From Burkholderiaceae bacterium (GTDB lineage Bacteria > Pseudomonadota > Gammaproteobacteria > Burkholderiales > Burkholderiaceae): a stretch of DNA of 10,053 bases. Below the pieces are notes generated by a model. It worked only from the letters and a program-made list of their open reading frames with translations, had not been told where the DNA came from and did not search any database. This document shows, piece after piece, positions 1-7,470 of this stretch; positions within the stretch are counted from its first letter, which is position 1; every line of letters begins with the position of its first letter. The position numbers were made by a program, and so were the translations under genes. Location of the stretch: positions 1 through 10,053 of the forward strand of contig CANHMJ010000045.1 of the NCBI GenBank assembly GCA_947461805.1, written 5' to 3'.

Positions 1-377
1 CACAAGATCCAATCTGCGGCGTCTGCAAGAAAAGTCTCCTATCTGCGCCGATTGAATTAAATCAAGGTAATTTTGCCGAAGTAACGGGACAAAGCCATCT
101 ACCTGTCTTGCTTGATTTTTGGGCGCCTTGGTGTGGTCCGTGCACTCAGTTTGCCCCGACATTTGCAGCAGCGGCCCAGCGCTATGCAAACCAACTGGTC
201 TTTGCAAAGGTCAATACCGAAGCAGAACAGGCCCTCGGATCCCAATTTCAGATTCGCTCGATTCCAACCTTGGCCGTCTTTAAAGGAGGAAAAGAACTGG
301 ACCGATTATCGGGCGCTCTCAGACCGCCGGAGCTCGAACAATATGTCAACACCATTCTGCGCAAATGGAGTGTTTAG
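1..377 (+). CDS. trxC: Thioredoxin 2 (TrxC), C-terminal part, cut by left edge
   Basis: This is a cytoplasmic protein disulfide reductase of the thioredoxin 2 type, with an N-terminal zinc ribbon. The reading frame is open to the left edge; the first whole codon is at position 3, giving 124 visible residues before the TAG stop. Visible residues 5-8 are CGVC, which fits the second CXXC pair of the zinc ribbon; the first pair lies outside the window. The redox motif WCGPC is at visible residues 43-47, preceded by LLDFWAP, and the cis-proline loop RSIPT is at 85-89. E. coli TrxC is 139 residues, so roughly 15 to 20 residues are missing. A TTG at 108 is internal: starting there would remove the first strand of the thioredoxin fold. 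The gene converges on the methyltransferase, with 4 bases between stops. The CGVC pair separates it from plain TrxA. Confidence 0.93.
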   Translation, partial: QDPICGVCKKSLLSAPIELNQGNFAEVTGQSHLPVLLDFWAPWCGPCTQFAPTFAAAAQRYANQLVFAKVNTEAEQALGSQFQIRSIPTLAVFKGGKELDRLSGALRPPELEQYVNTILRKWSV

Positions 378-381
378 ATTA

Positions 382-1011
382 TTAAAGCAGCTTACGAGCA
401 ACCAGACCCAGTAAGGCCGACATCCCCGTATGCTTTGGCCCTTCGGACAGCATTTTTTCATACACGCATAAATCAATGATCTCTAGATCGCCAATCAAGT
501 CACGGATCATATCCTCTGTATAAAGATGTCCGAGTATCGAAGGGCCACCCGTTTTAAACACCAATTGCTTGGGCGTGTACCCCTGAACAATCAGGACTCC
601 TCCAGGCTTCAAGGTCGATACCATTTGTGCAAATAGACGGGTGCGCATCACGGGGTCAGCAAACTGAATAAAAATGGCGACTACCGCATCGTAGCGATTA
701 GGCTGCCAATGCCACGTATCACTTGATGCCAAACTAAATTGAACCTGCACCCCCTCTTCTTTTGCAAGCGCAATTGCTTTGCAAAGGGCTATTTCTGATA
801 AATCAAATGCGTCGACCTGCGTGCCCTGCTTTGCAAGCCAAACGGAGTTTCGGCCTTCGCCATCGGCGACGCATAAGACGGAATCACCCTTCTTTACATA
901 TTGCTGAGTCTGCGCTTCTAAATACGCATTAGGAGATTTGCCAAAAATATAATCGGGGGTATCAAAGCGCTTATTCCAAAAATCAGCGCCATCTGAGAAT
1001 GCAGTTGTCAT
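382..1011 (-). CDS. Class I SAM-dependent methyltransferase, substrate unknown
   Basis: This 209-residue protein has the Rossmann-type SAM methyltransferase fold. Motif I is at about residues 45-53 (VLCVADGEG, a variant of the usual DxGxGxG loop), the acidic residue ending strand 2 is D70 in FDLS, the motif II/III region is YDAVVAIFIQF (107-117), and the LKPGG turn is at 134-138. The N-terminus (FWNKRFDTPDYIFGKSPNAYL, about 11-31) resembles small TehB/tellurite-type methyltransferases, so a small-molecule or thiol/metalloid substrate is possible, but nothing seen here proves it. The ATG start gives a complete fold with the whole N-terminal motif; no good Shine-Dalgarno site precedes it. The gene follows the metZ terminator on the same strand and converges on trxC. 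It may be transcribed separately from the upstream operon or by read-through. The fold is confident; the function is not. Confidence 0.87.
   Translation of the reverse strand: MTTAFSDGADFWNKRFDTPDYIFGKSPNAYLEAQTQQYVKKGDSVLCVADGEGRNSVWLAKQGTQVDAFDLSEIALCKAIALAKEEGVQVQFSLASSDTWHWQPNRYDAVVAIFIQFADPVMRTRLFAQMVSTLKPGGVLIVQGYTPKQLVFKTGGPSILGHLYTEDMIRDLIGDLEIIDLCVYEKMLSEGPKHTGMSALLGLVARKLL
430..458 (+). terminator. Possible trxC terminator inside the opposing gene
   Basis: On the plus strand, 53 bases after the trxC stop, ATGCT (430-434) can pair with AGCAT (449-453). A short inner CC/GG pairing (439-440 with 445-446) may extend it, and the stem is followed by a run of six T (453-458, the first shared with the stem). 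The stem is short and imperfect, and the DNA is also coding for the C-terminus of the methyltransferase on the other strand, so it may be chance. No other candidate terminator for trxC is visible. Confidence 0.28.
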
Positions 1012-1095
1012 GGTTGTATGTTCTATATCGATTGCAACAAAAAAGGCTGCCTAGGCAACCTACACACTTCATACGTAATGCGCCTTGCCACTAAT
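1012..1095. other. Intergenic region between metZ and the methyltransferase gene
   Basis: This 84-base gap is the only one longer than 26 bases in the window. It holds the metZ terminator and then 27 bases of AT-rich sequence before the methyltransferase start. A weak -10-like TATAGA (minus strand, 1027-1022) lies 10 bases before the ATG, but no convincing -35 box sits at normal distance. If it were used, the message would be almost leaderless. I do not call a promoter from this. Confidence 0.5.
1039..1060 (-). terminator. Rho-independent terminator after metZ
   Basis: Read on the minus strand, GGTTGC (1060-1055) pairs with GCAGCC (1050-1045), six pairs including one G-T wobble, across the loop CTAG. 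It is followed immediately by six T (1044-1039). The hairpin starts 35 bases after the metZ stop codon and is the only convincing terminator downstream of the nine-gene minus-strand cluster, so it probably ends that transcription unit. On the plus strand the stem is preceded by A residues and has no following T run, so it acts in one direction only. Confidence 0.82.
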
Positions 1096-2310
1096 TTACT
1101 TTTTAAGGCCGCCCTGCAAATCACGGATCAGGTCATCGGGGCTTTCAAGGCCAACAGCAATCCGAACTAGGCCGTCGGAAATGCCTGCAGCTTTGCGTGC
1201 CTCGGGAGATACGCGGCAATGGGTGGTCGTTGCGGGATGCGTAATCGTGGTGCGGGTATCGCCTAAATTGGCTGTGATCGAGCACAGCGTAGTTTGATCG
1301 ATCAATTTGAAGGCTGCCTTTTTGCCGCCTTTGAGGACAAACGACAAAATCGCTCCGCCTGCCTTTTGCTGCTTCTTCGCTAGGGCAAATTGCCGATGGG
1401 ACTTTAGCCCGGGATAATAAACAGCCTCGACCCCAGCTTGCTTTTCGAGCCACTGGGCCAATGCCAAGGCATTCGCACTCTGTTGCTTCATACGCAAGTC
1501 AAGGGTCTCTAGGCCCTTTAAAAATATCCACGCATTAAAAGCCGATAGGGTTGGTCCAGCTGTACGTACGTATGGAAATACTTTATCCATGATGAAGGAT
1601 TTCTTGCCAACGATGGCACCACCTAGCACCCTACCCTGGCCATCTAAATATTTCGTGGCCGAATGAATGATGACATCGGCGCCTAAATCCAGCGGCCGTT
1701 GTAATGCTGGCGTACAAAAACAGTTATCCACTACAAACAAGGCATTCGCTTTATTTGCAATCTTCGCAATGGCACGAATATCCGCGATCTCAGTCATCGG
1801 ATTGGATGGCGTCTCAAGGTAAAACATCCGGGTATTGGGTTGTACAGCGGCTTGCCAGGCTTTGTTATCGGATAAATCAACGTAGCTTGTGGTGATACCA
1901 AAGCGACCAAGAATACTGCCAAACAACTGAATGGTTGCGCCAAATACCGAGCGAGAGCAGACCACATGGTCGCCCGCCTTCAGGTGGGCCATTGCCGTTG
2001 TCATGATGGCGGCCATACCAGAGGCGGTAGCAATACAGGCCTCTCCACCCTCGAGTGCAGCTAAGCGATCCTGAAACATGCTGACGGTGGGATTGGTAAA
2101 GCGCGAATAAATAAAACCAGTTTCGGCATTGGCAAAGCCCTGCTCTGCCTCTTCTGCACTGTTAAAGCAAAAGCTTGAAGTCAGATATAGCGCTTCTGAA
2201 TGCTCTTGATACTCTTGGGAGCGACGCGTGCCAGCACGCACCGCAACGGATTCAGAGGCAAGTTTGGAGAGGTCGAGGGTGCGACGCTTTGAAGTAATTT
2301 TGCTAGCCAT
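1096..2310 (-). CDS. metZ: O-succinylhomoserine sulfhydrylase (MetZ)
   Basis: This cytoplasmic PLP enzyme joins an acylated homoserine (O-succinylhomoserine in the named family) with sulfide to give homocysteine, the direct sulfhydrylation route to methionine. The 404 residues fit the Cys/Met-metabolism PLP family. YSRFTNPT (68-75) carries the tyrosine and arginine that contact PLP phosphate from the partner subunit, SGMAA is at 97-101, ETPSNP at 166-171, and VVDNCFCTPAL (193-203) contains D195, which pairs with the PLP ring nitrogen. K220 in HSATKYLDGQGR is the PLP lysine. The DNCFCTPAL and DGQGR wording and GDTRTTITHPATTTH (350-364) match MetZ rather than cystathionine gamma-synthase MetB. 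The gene starts 13 bases after purF with no strong ribosome site, suggesting translation coupled to purF, and it is the last gene before the terminator. Acyl preference (succinyl or acetyl) cannot be read from sequence alone. Confidence 0.94.
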   Translation of the reverse strand: MASKITSKRRTLDLSKLASESVAVRAGTRRSQEYQEHSEALYLTSSFCFNSAEEAEQGFANAETGFIYSRFTNPTVSMFQDRLAALEGGEACIATASGMAAIMTTAMAHLKAGDHVVCSRSVFGATIQLFGSILGRFGITTSYVDLSDNKAWQAAVQPNTRMFYLETPSNPMTEIADIRAIAKIANKANALFVVDNCFCTPALQRPLDLGADVIIHSATKYLDGQGRVLGGAIVGKKSFIMDKVFPYVRTAGPTLSAFNAWIFLKGLETLDLRMKQQSANALALAQWLEKQAGVEAVYYPGLKSHRQFALAKKQQKAGGAILSFVLKGGKKAAFKLIDQTTLCSITANLGDTRTTITHPATTTHCRVSPEARKAAGISDGLVRIAVGLESPDDLIRDLQGGLKK

Positions 2311-2323
2311 GCTATTAGTGTAC

Positions 2324-3862
2324 TTAATCTTCGGTAGCTAAGTGCAAGTGAAGCTGGGAACGCGCAAAGTCGCCCGGATCCTTTTGGCGGTCTGCTTGCG
2401 CTGTTTCGGTGGTGCGCGCAGCCTCTAGGGCGTCCAGGTAGGAGTCGTTAATGTCGCCTGTAATGTAATGGCCATCAAAGCACGATGCCTCAAAATTCAG
2501 AATCTCTGGATTGATGTCGCGCACTGCTTGCTTCATGTCCTCAACACTTTGATAAATCAGTTGATCGGCACCAATCATCTTATTAATCTCCGAATCCGTA
2601 CGACCGTAGGCCACTAATTCACTGCGGGTTGGCATATCGATACCGTACACATTCGGAAAACGCACTGGGGGCGCTGCCGATGCAAAAATCACTTTCTTTG
2701 CGCCTGACTCACGCGCCATTTGCACAATCTCATAGGAGGTTGTGCCGCGCACAATCGAGTCATCCACAATTAAAACCGTCTTGTCTTTAAACTCAATCCG
2801 CATTGCATTGAGTTTTTGGCGCACGGATTTACGGCGTACGGCCTGTCCAGGCATGATGAAGGTGCGACCAATATAGCGATTCTTAAAGAAACCTTCGCGA
2901 TAACTAATACCTAAACGCTTAGCCACCTGCATGGCTGCTGGCCGACTGGAATCCGGAATCGGCATCACCACATCAATTTCACTGACATCCGTTTCTGCAC
3001 GAATTTTCTCGGCTAAATAATCACCCATGCGCATGCGCACGTTATAAACCGTTACGCCATCAATGGTGGAGTCTGGCCTGGCCATATAAACGTATTCAAA
3101 AATACAGGGGTTAAGAACTGCATTGGGTACGCATTGATGGGCAACAAAATTTCCATCGAGGTCGATGTAGATTGCCTCCCCCGGCGCTACATCCCGAACA
3201 AAGGTAAAGCCCAAACCTTCGAGCGCTACGGACTCAGAGGCAATCATCCACTCTGGACAATCAGGGCCATCAATGCGGCCGATGCATAAAGGACGTATAC
3301 CAAACGGGTCTCGAAATGCCAGCAGGCCATAGCCTGCTATCAATGACACCACGGCATAGGAACCCTTCACTCTACGCGTCAGTCCTGTTACCGCCTTAAA
3401 CATCGATTGCTCATCCAATGCGGCACTATTGGTTTCTTTTTGCAGTTCATCCGCCAGCACGTTGAGCAGTACCTCGGTATCAGAGCTCGTATTAATGTGG
3501 CGGCGATCGCGGTAGGCCATCTCGGTTCGCAGAGCAGGCGCATTGGTTAAATTACCGTTGTGCGCCAAAATGATTCCGTAAGGTGCGCTGACATAAAAAG
3601 GTTGAGCCTCCTCCTCACTGCTAGCAGAACCGGCAGTGGGATAACGTACTTGCCCAATTCCAACATTGCCAACCAAACTGCGCATGTTGCGGGTACGGAA
3701 CACATCGCGTACCAAGCCATTTGCCTTGTGCATGGTGAATGAATTGCCATTCATTGTCGCAATACCAGCCGCATCCTGACCGCGATGCTGGAGTAGCAGC
3801 AATGCGTCATAGAGCAACTGATTTACCGGGTAACGCGAGACACTTCCGACTACGCCGCACAT
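2324..3862 (-). CDS. purF: Amidophosphoribosyltransferase (PurF)
   Basis: PurF catalyses the first step of purine synthesis, moving ammonia from glutamine to PRPP to give 5-phosphoribosylamine. The start chosen gives 512 residues beginning MCGVVG, so that after methionine removal Cys2 is the N-terminal nucleophile of the Ntn-type glutaminase domain (about 2-235). R73 (QVRYPTAG), N102 and G103 (HNGNLTN) and D128 are typical glutaminase residues. The phosphoribosyltransferase domain follows; NRYIGRTFI is at 328-336 and the PRPP loop VLIVDDSIVRGTT at 363-375. There is no propeptide, and it resembles the E. coli type (505 residues) rather than the iron-sulfur Bacillus type. A longer in-frame version beginning at 3946 would overlap cvpA by 79 bases and bury Cys2, so it is rejected. 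An AGGGAG ribosome site supports this start. It follows cvpA by 5 bases, the classic cvpA-purF pairing. Confidence 0.96.
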   Translation of the reverse strand: MCGVVGSVSRYPVNQLLYDALLLLQHRGQDAAGIATMNGNSFTMHKANGLVRDVFRTRNMRSLVGNVGIGQVRYPTAGSASSEEEAQPFYVSAPYGIILAHNGNLTNAPALRTEMAYRDRRHINTSSDTEVLLNVLADELQKETNSAALDEQSMFKAVTGLTRRVKGSYAVVSLIAGYGLLAFRDPFGIRPLCIGRIDGPDCPEWMIASESVALEGLGFTFVRDVAPGEAIYIDLDGNFVAHQCVPNAVLNPCIFEYVYMARPDSTIDGVTVYNVRMRMGDYLAEKIRAETDVSEIDVVMPIPDSSRPAAMQVAKRLGISYREGFFKNRYIGRTFIMPGQAVRRKSVRQKLNAMRIEFKDKTVLIVDDSIVRGTTSYEIVQMARESGAKKVIFASAAPPVRFPNVYGIDMPTRSELVAYGRTDSEINKMIGADQLIYQSVEDMKQAVRDINPEILNFEASCFDGHYITGDINDSYLDALEAARTTETAQADRQKDPGDFARSQLHLHLATED

Positions 3863-3867
3863 ATGAC

Positions 3868-4422
3868 TTAACTCCCTGAGGGTGGTGGTGCAGAAATAAC
3901 GCTGGTTGGCGCACGCAACTTCGCCGCCCAATCGGACGGTAACCATACTTGGATCACCGCCATGGCGACATCAATTGCAGGACGGGTAATTGCCGCTTTC
4001 CATGCATTGGTTTGTGGGACCGGCGTTAATACTGCCAAGGTCGATAAAACAACCACAACAAACGCGCCGCGCACCAGACCAAAGACTAGACCTAAAAAAC
4101 GATCGGTAGAGCTGAGGCCTGCTGAAATAATCGCCTTTTGAATCATCGAGCCAATAAAGCTACCTGCAATTAAAACCAGAATGAATAAAATGAGGAAGCT
4201 GAGGCCAAGTCGCACCATTTCATCGAGCTGAAACGTGGAAAGCCACTCCACTGCTAAATAGTTACTGTAATGATAGGCAACCCATGCAGCCACAAACCAA
4301 GAGGCTAAGGCAAGCACCTCTTTAAAAAAGCCACGGTAGATTCCAACAAAAGCCGAAACCAGCAATATGGCGAAGGCAAAGTAGTCTACCGAGGTCAGTT
4401 TTAGAGTGGCCAGAATTTCCAT
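3868..4422 (-). CDS. cvpA: CvpA family inner-membrane protein
   Basis: This 184-residue protein belongs to the colicin V production (CvpA) family, named for its need in colicin V export in E. coli; its chromosomal role is not firmly settled, though envelope stress tolerance has been proposed. Four hydrophobic helices are visible, at about residues 12-29, 33-50, 72-95 and 109-132, with R30, G31 and K34 between the first two and the family signature DRFLGLVFGLVRG at 107-119. A polar tail with a proline-rich end (PPPSG) follows from about 140. The length is close to the family norm of 160 to 190 residues. It sits 26 bases after the SPOR gene and 5 bases before purF. The cvpA-purF pair is conserved across many proteobacteria, so co-expression with purine synthesis is likely, but no purine operator was recognised here. 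Confidence 0.93.
   Translation of the reverse strand: MEILATLKLTSVDYFAFAILLVSAFVGIYRGFFKEVLALASWFVAAWVAYHYSNYLAVEWLSTFQLDEMVRLGLSFLILFILVLIAGSFIGSMIQKAIISAGLSSTDRFLGLVFGLVRGAFVVVVLSTLAVLTPVPQTNAWKAAITRPAIDVAMAVIQVWLPSDWAAKLRAPTSVISAPPPSGS
3872..3877 (-). promoter_or_regulatory. Ribosome binding site of purF
   Basis: AGGGAG on the minus strand lies 9 bases before the ATG at 3862. It decides between the two possible purF starts. It lies within the last codons of cvpA, so the two genes are probably translationally linked. Confidence 0.7.
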
Positions 4423-4448
4423 GCGCTATCCAGTGAATGGGCGAAGGA

Positions 4449-5225
4449 TCACTGCTTCCCCACTTCTACAATCCGTGGGGTCAGGCCCATTGCCTTGATT
4501 TTCTTTTCAGCAGCCTCTGCCGTTTCTTTGTCTATAAATGGTCCGGCGCGCAGCGCATATAATTTTGAGCCCTCGGTACCCGTGCGATTTAAAACATAAT
4601 TCGGAATTTTTTGATCTTTCAGTTTTGCAATCCAGCCATTCGCACGCTCTTCCGATGCAAAGGCGCCAATTTGAATCACAAACTTTCCAGCAGCACTTGG
4701 ATTGGCGCTTGCGGTAGCAGATCCATTCACACTTGACTTGGCCGCAACCACAATTTCTTCACCAGCAGCCAAGCCCATTGTTTTATCTGCTGAACTTGAC
4801 GCAAGCGGTTTTGCAGGAGCTGAAGCTGCTGGAGCCGGCACAACTACGGTTGGCGCGGGTGGTATTGTTGTGGTTTTGGCTTCCTCGGATTTTGGCTGAG
4901 CAGATGGCGGTGAAGCTGGCTGCGGCGGCGCCACTGCTGGCAAGCTACTCACAATGGTTACGGCGATATCATTAGTAATGGCCTTTGGCTTGTTATCAAG
5001 CACACGGGGCAAAACAATAATTGCAAGCAAAACTAATACCGCAGCACCTATGAGGCGATGACGGGCACGTTGGTGTTCAGGATCTTCGGTTAAAACAGAA
5101 TCATCAGCGCTTACACGTGAAGCACGACCGCTAAATTTGTTATCTGAGCGTGATCGCGTCGACGAAGCACGCAACCCGCCATCGGGCTGGGAATCGCGCT
5201 TAAAAAGCTGGGATAGACGAATCAT
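4449..5225 (-). CDS. DedD-like SPOR-domain membrane protein
   Basis: This 258-residue bitopic inner-membrane protein probably binds peptidoglycan. Residues 1-56 are a charged, serine-rich cytoplasmic segment. One membrane helix lies at about 57-75 (RLIGAAVLVLLAIIVLP), with arginines on its cytoplasmic side. An alanine- and proline-rich periplasmic linker runs from about 95 to 180, and the C-terminal SPOR domain is at about 181-256 (KFVIQIGAFASEERA, then KLYALRAGPF near 221-230). SPOR domains bind glycan strands lacking stem peptides, which are enriched at division sites. This layout matches DedD-like proteins of betaproteobacteria, so a division-septum role is inferred; FtsN-like function is less likely given the gene context. 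It starts 3 bases after folC and precedes cvpA by 26 bases. No strong ribosome site is seen, so translation may be coupled to folC. Confidence 0.9.
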   Translation of the reverse strand: MIRLSQLFKRDSQPDGGLRASSTRSRSDNKFSGRASRVSADDSVLTEDPEHQRARHRLIGAAVLVLLAIIVLPRVLDNKPKAITNDIAVTIVSSLPAVAPPQPASPPSAQPKSEEAKTTTIPPAPTVVVPAPAASAPAKPLASSSADKTMGLAAGEEIVVAAKSSVNGSATASANPSAAGKFVIQIGAFASEERANGWIAKLKDQKIPNYVLNRTGTEGSKLYALRAGPFIDKETAEAAEKKIKAMGLTPRIVEVGKQ

Positions 5226-5228
5226 GGA

Positions 5229-6554
5229 TTAGTGCGCCTGGTTGTTTCGATAAGCCATTACGCCTGCGACAGTATAGAAAGAGCCGAATACCACTATTCT
5301 ATCACCCTCCCCCGCAGACAAAAGCGCCTTTTGGTAGGCATCTCCCGGGCTTGCAAAGGTCTGAATACCGCCATCTTGACCTTGATCGCACTTCACTCCA
5401 CTCGCCTCTAAAAATCCAGCAAGTTCAGCCGCGCTTGCGGCCCTGTTGGTTGGCAAATCCGTACAGAACCAGTGATCCACAAGGCCCACCATCGGACGTA
5501 TGACACCCTCAATGTCTTTATCGGCCATCGCGCCAAAAATGGCATAGGTATAGGGGTGATAACCCATCTTATCGAGGCTCTGCCCTAGGGTCGCGGCCGC
5601 ATGAGGATTGTGTGCCACATCCAACACAATCGTAGGCTGTCCAGGCAGAACCTGAAAACGGCCTGGCAACTCCACCATGGCAAATCCATTGCGTATATCT
5701 TGTGCGCTTACAGGTATGCGGTCACGCAAAGCACTTAAGGCTGCAATCACAGCGGAGGCATTGAGTAATTGATTAGCACCCCGCAAAGCGGGATAACCCA
5801 AACCACTAAAGCGCTTGCCTCGTCCAGACCAAGCCCATTGTTGTTTGTCCCCTTGAAAGTTGTAATCCCGACCCATCAACCATAGATCACAGCCCAGTGA
5901 CTCGGCATAGTCAACCAAACTAGCAGGCGGCATCGGGTCACCACACACTGCAATCGCATTGGCACGAAACACGCCAGCCTTTTCCCGTGCAATTTTTTCT
6001 CGGGTGTCACCCAAAAAAGCAGCGTGATCAATATCAATGCTGGTCACTATGGCGCAATCGGCATCCAAAATATTGATGGCATCCAGACGGCCTCCCATGC
6101 CTACTTCGAGGATAACGGCATCCAATTTGGCCTGCGCAAATAGCCGCATGATGACCAAGGCCGTAAATTCAAAATAGGTGAGCGTGGGGGCATCCGGCAA
6201 GCTGACTCTTGCGGCTTCCACTTCAGCAAAATGAACCAGCAGTTGCGCATCGGTAGCATTAACACCATTAATGCGTGCCCGTTCATTGAATTGCAGCAAA
6301 TGGGGCGATGTATGGCAACCAATCCGATAACCGGCTGCCAACAAAATGCTCTCTAAAAAGGCGCAGGTAGAGCCTTTACCGTTCGTCCCTGCAACCGTAA
6401 TGATCGGGCAATCAAAGCGAAGGTCGAGGGCTGCTTTAACCCGACTAATGCGCTCAAGGCCCATATCGATCCCAACCGGATGGGCTGTTTCGAGGTGATT
6501 AAGCCAGGCCTCGAGGCTAGAAAATGAAATTGGATCTGGGCTTGATTCGCTCAA
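5229..6554 (-). CDS. folC: Dihydrofolate synthase / folylpolyglutamate synthase (FolC), TTG start
   Basis: FolC adds glutamate to dihydropteroate to make dihydrofolate, then extends the polyglutamate tail, using ATP. The 441 residues contain the P-loop GTNGKGS (56-62), SPHL (83-86), YFEFTA (127-132), EVGMGGRLDA (150-159), SIDIDH (172-177), the EKAG segment with the presumed carbamylated K192, DVAHNP (312-317) in the C-terminal domain, and FGSFYTVA (423-430). The start codon is TTG: a stop lies nine codons upstream with no ATG or GTG between, and the next methionine, M31, would remove residues that line up with the start of E. coli FolC (LEAWLNHLE and GLERIS). No clear Shine-Dalgarno site is present, so expression is probably low and may depend on accD, which ends 14 bases upstream. 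Bifunctional activity is assumed from the family. Confidence 0.95.
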   Translation of the reverse strand: MSESSPDPISFSSLEAWLNHLETAHPVGIDMGLERISRVKAALDLRFDCPIITVAGTNGKGSTCAFLESILLAAGYRIGCHTSPHLLQFNERARINGVNATDAQLLVHFAEVEAARVSLPDAPTLTYFEFTALVIMRLFAQAKLDAVILEVGMGGRLDAINILDADCAIVTSIDIDHAAFLGDTREKIAREKAGVFRANAIAVCGDPMPPASLVDYAESLGCDLWLMGRDYNFQGDKQQWAWSGRGKRFSGLGYPALRGANQLLNASAVIAALSALRDRIPVSAQDIRNGFAMVELPGRFQVLPGQPTIVLDVAHNPHAAATLGQSLDKMGYHPYTYAIFGAMADKDIEGVIRPMVGLVDHWFCTDLPTNRAASAAELAGFLEASGVKCDQGQDGGIQTFASPGDAYQKALLSAGEGDRIVVFGSFYTVAGVMAYRNNQAH

Positions 6555-6568
6555 CGCTTTAACTGGGA

Positions 6569-7465
6569 CTAAGAGGATGGACTAACAACGGGAGCGGTAA
6601 TGGATGGCTCTGGCAGTTTTTGTAAGAGCGCCAATATACGGGCAATCTCTGCACGCATATTCCGGCGATCCACAATCATGTCAACGCCACCCTTCTGCAT
6701 TAAAAACTCGGAGCGCTGAAATCCCTCTGGGAGTTTTTCGCGAACGGTTTGCTCGATCACCCGTGGTCCAGCAAAACCAATCAATGCCTTAGGCTCGGCC
6801 ATCACCACATCACCCATAAACGCAAAGCTGGCTGAAATGCCACCCATAGTAGGGTCAGTCAGTACGCTAATGTAAGGCAGTCCTGCTTTCGAAAGCTTGG
6901 TTAACATCGAATTCGTTTTAGCCATTTGCAATAGCGACAACAGACTCTCTTGCATGCGCGCGCCGCCAGTCGCAGTGATGCAAATGAAAGCACATTTTTT
7001 ATCGATCGCTTCTTGGGCGCCACGGACAAAACGCTCACCAACCACCGATCCCATTGAGCCGCCCATGAACTGAAACTCAAAACAGGCAATGACCACCGGA
7101 ATCGCCTCAATTTTTCCTCCGAGAACCACTAAGGCATCGGTCTCACCTGAGACATCGATAGCCTCTTTAATGCGATCGGGGTATTTTTTGGAATCCTTAA
7201 ATTTCAATGGATCAACCGGAAAGACATTCGCGCCAATTTCATATCGGCCCTTTGGGTCGAGCAAGCCATCCAAGCGTTGGCGTGCGCCAATGCGCATGTG
7301 ATGACTGCACTTAGGACATACCGATAGATTGGCTTCAATATCCGTACTGTATAAAACAGCTTCACATCCAGGGCACTTTACCCACAACCCTTCAGGCACT
7401 GACTTTCGATTAGCAGGGTCAGTGTGCTGAATTTGCGGCGGAAGAAGTTTATCAATCCAGCTCAT
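6569..7465 (-). CDS. accD: Acetyl-CoA carboxylase carboxyltransferase, beta subunit (AccD)
   Basis: AccD, with AccA, transfers carboxyl from carboxybiotin to acetyl-CoA to give malonyl-CoA, the first committed step of fatty acid synthesis. The 298 residues match the usual length (E. coli AccD is 304). An N-terminal zinc ribbon has C31, C34, C50 and C53. The crotonase-like carboxyltransferase core includes GGSMGSVVGERF (135-146), GGARMQE (167-173), TDPTMGGISASFA (203-215) and GFAGPRVIEQT (230-240), whose backbone amides form the oxyanion and CoA-binding region. AccA is not in the window. The gene begins 5 bases after the trpA stop and is followed by folC after 14 bases. No strong ribosome site is visible, so coupling to trpA translation is plausible. 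Confidence 0.96.
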   Translation of the reverse strand: MSWIDKLLPPQIQHTDPANRKSVPEGLWVKCPGCEAVLYSTDIEANLSVCPKCSHHMRIGARQRLDGLLDPKGRYEIGANVFPVDPLKFKDSKKYPDRIKEAIDVSGETDALVVLGGKIEAIPVVIACFEFQFMGGSMGSVVGERFVRGAQEAIDKKCAFICITATGGARMQESLLSLLQMAKTNSMLTKLSKAGLPYISVLTDPTMGGISASFAFMGDVVMAEPKALIGFAGPRVIEQTVREKLPEGFQRSEFLMQKGGVDMIVDRRNMRAEIARILALLQKLPEPSITAPVVSPSS

Positions 7466-7470
7466 ATACT

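Noticed and set aside
108..110. TTG at 108 as the trxC start
   Set aside because: The frame continues to the left edge and encodes a zinc-ribbon CXXC pair and the first thioredoxin strand.
1022..1027. TATAGA as the methyltransferase promoter -10 box
   Set aside because: Only four of six consensus bases match and no -35 box lies at normal spacing; too weak to annotate.
1085..1297. Plus-strand 70-residue frame opposite the metZ 3' end
   Set aside because: It lies mostly opposite metZ, has no ribosome site, and its low-complexity product matches nothing I recognise.
3863..3946. 28-residue N-terminal extension of PurF
   Set aside because: It lies in the cvpA coding region, would bury the nucleophilic cysteine, and has a poorer start context than the inner ATG.
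4702..4975. Plus-strand open frames opposite the SPOR gene
   Set aside because: They are shadows of the Ala/Pro/Val-rich linker, whose biased codons leave few stops on the other strand; no family features.
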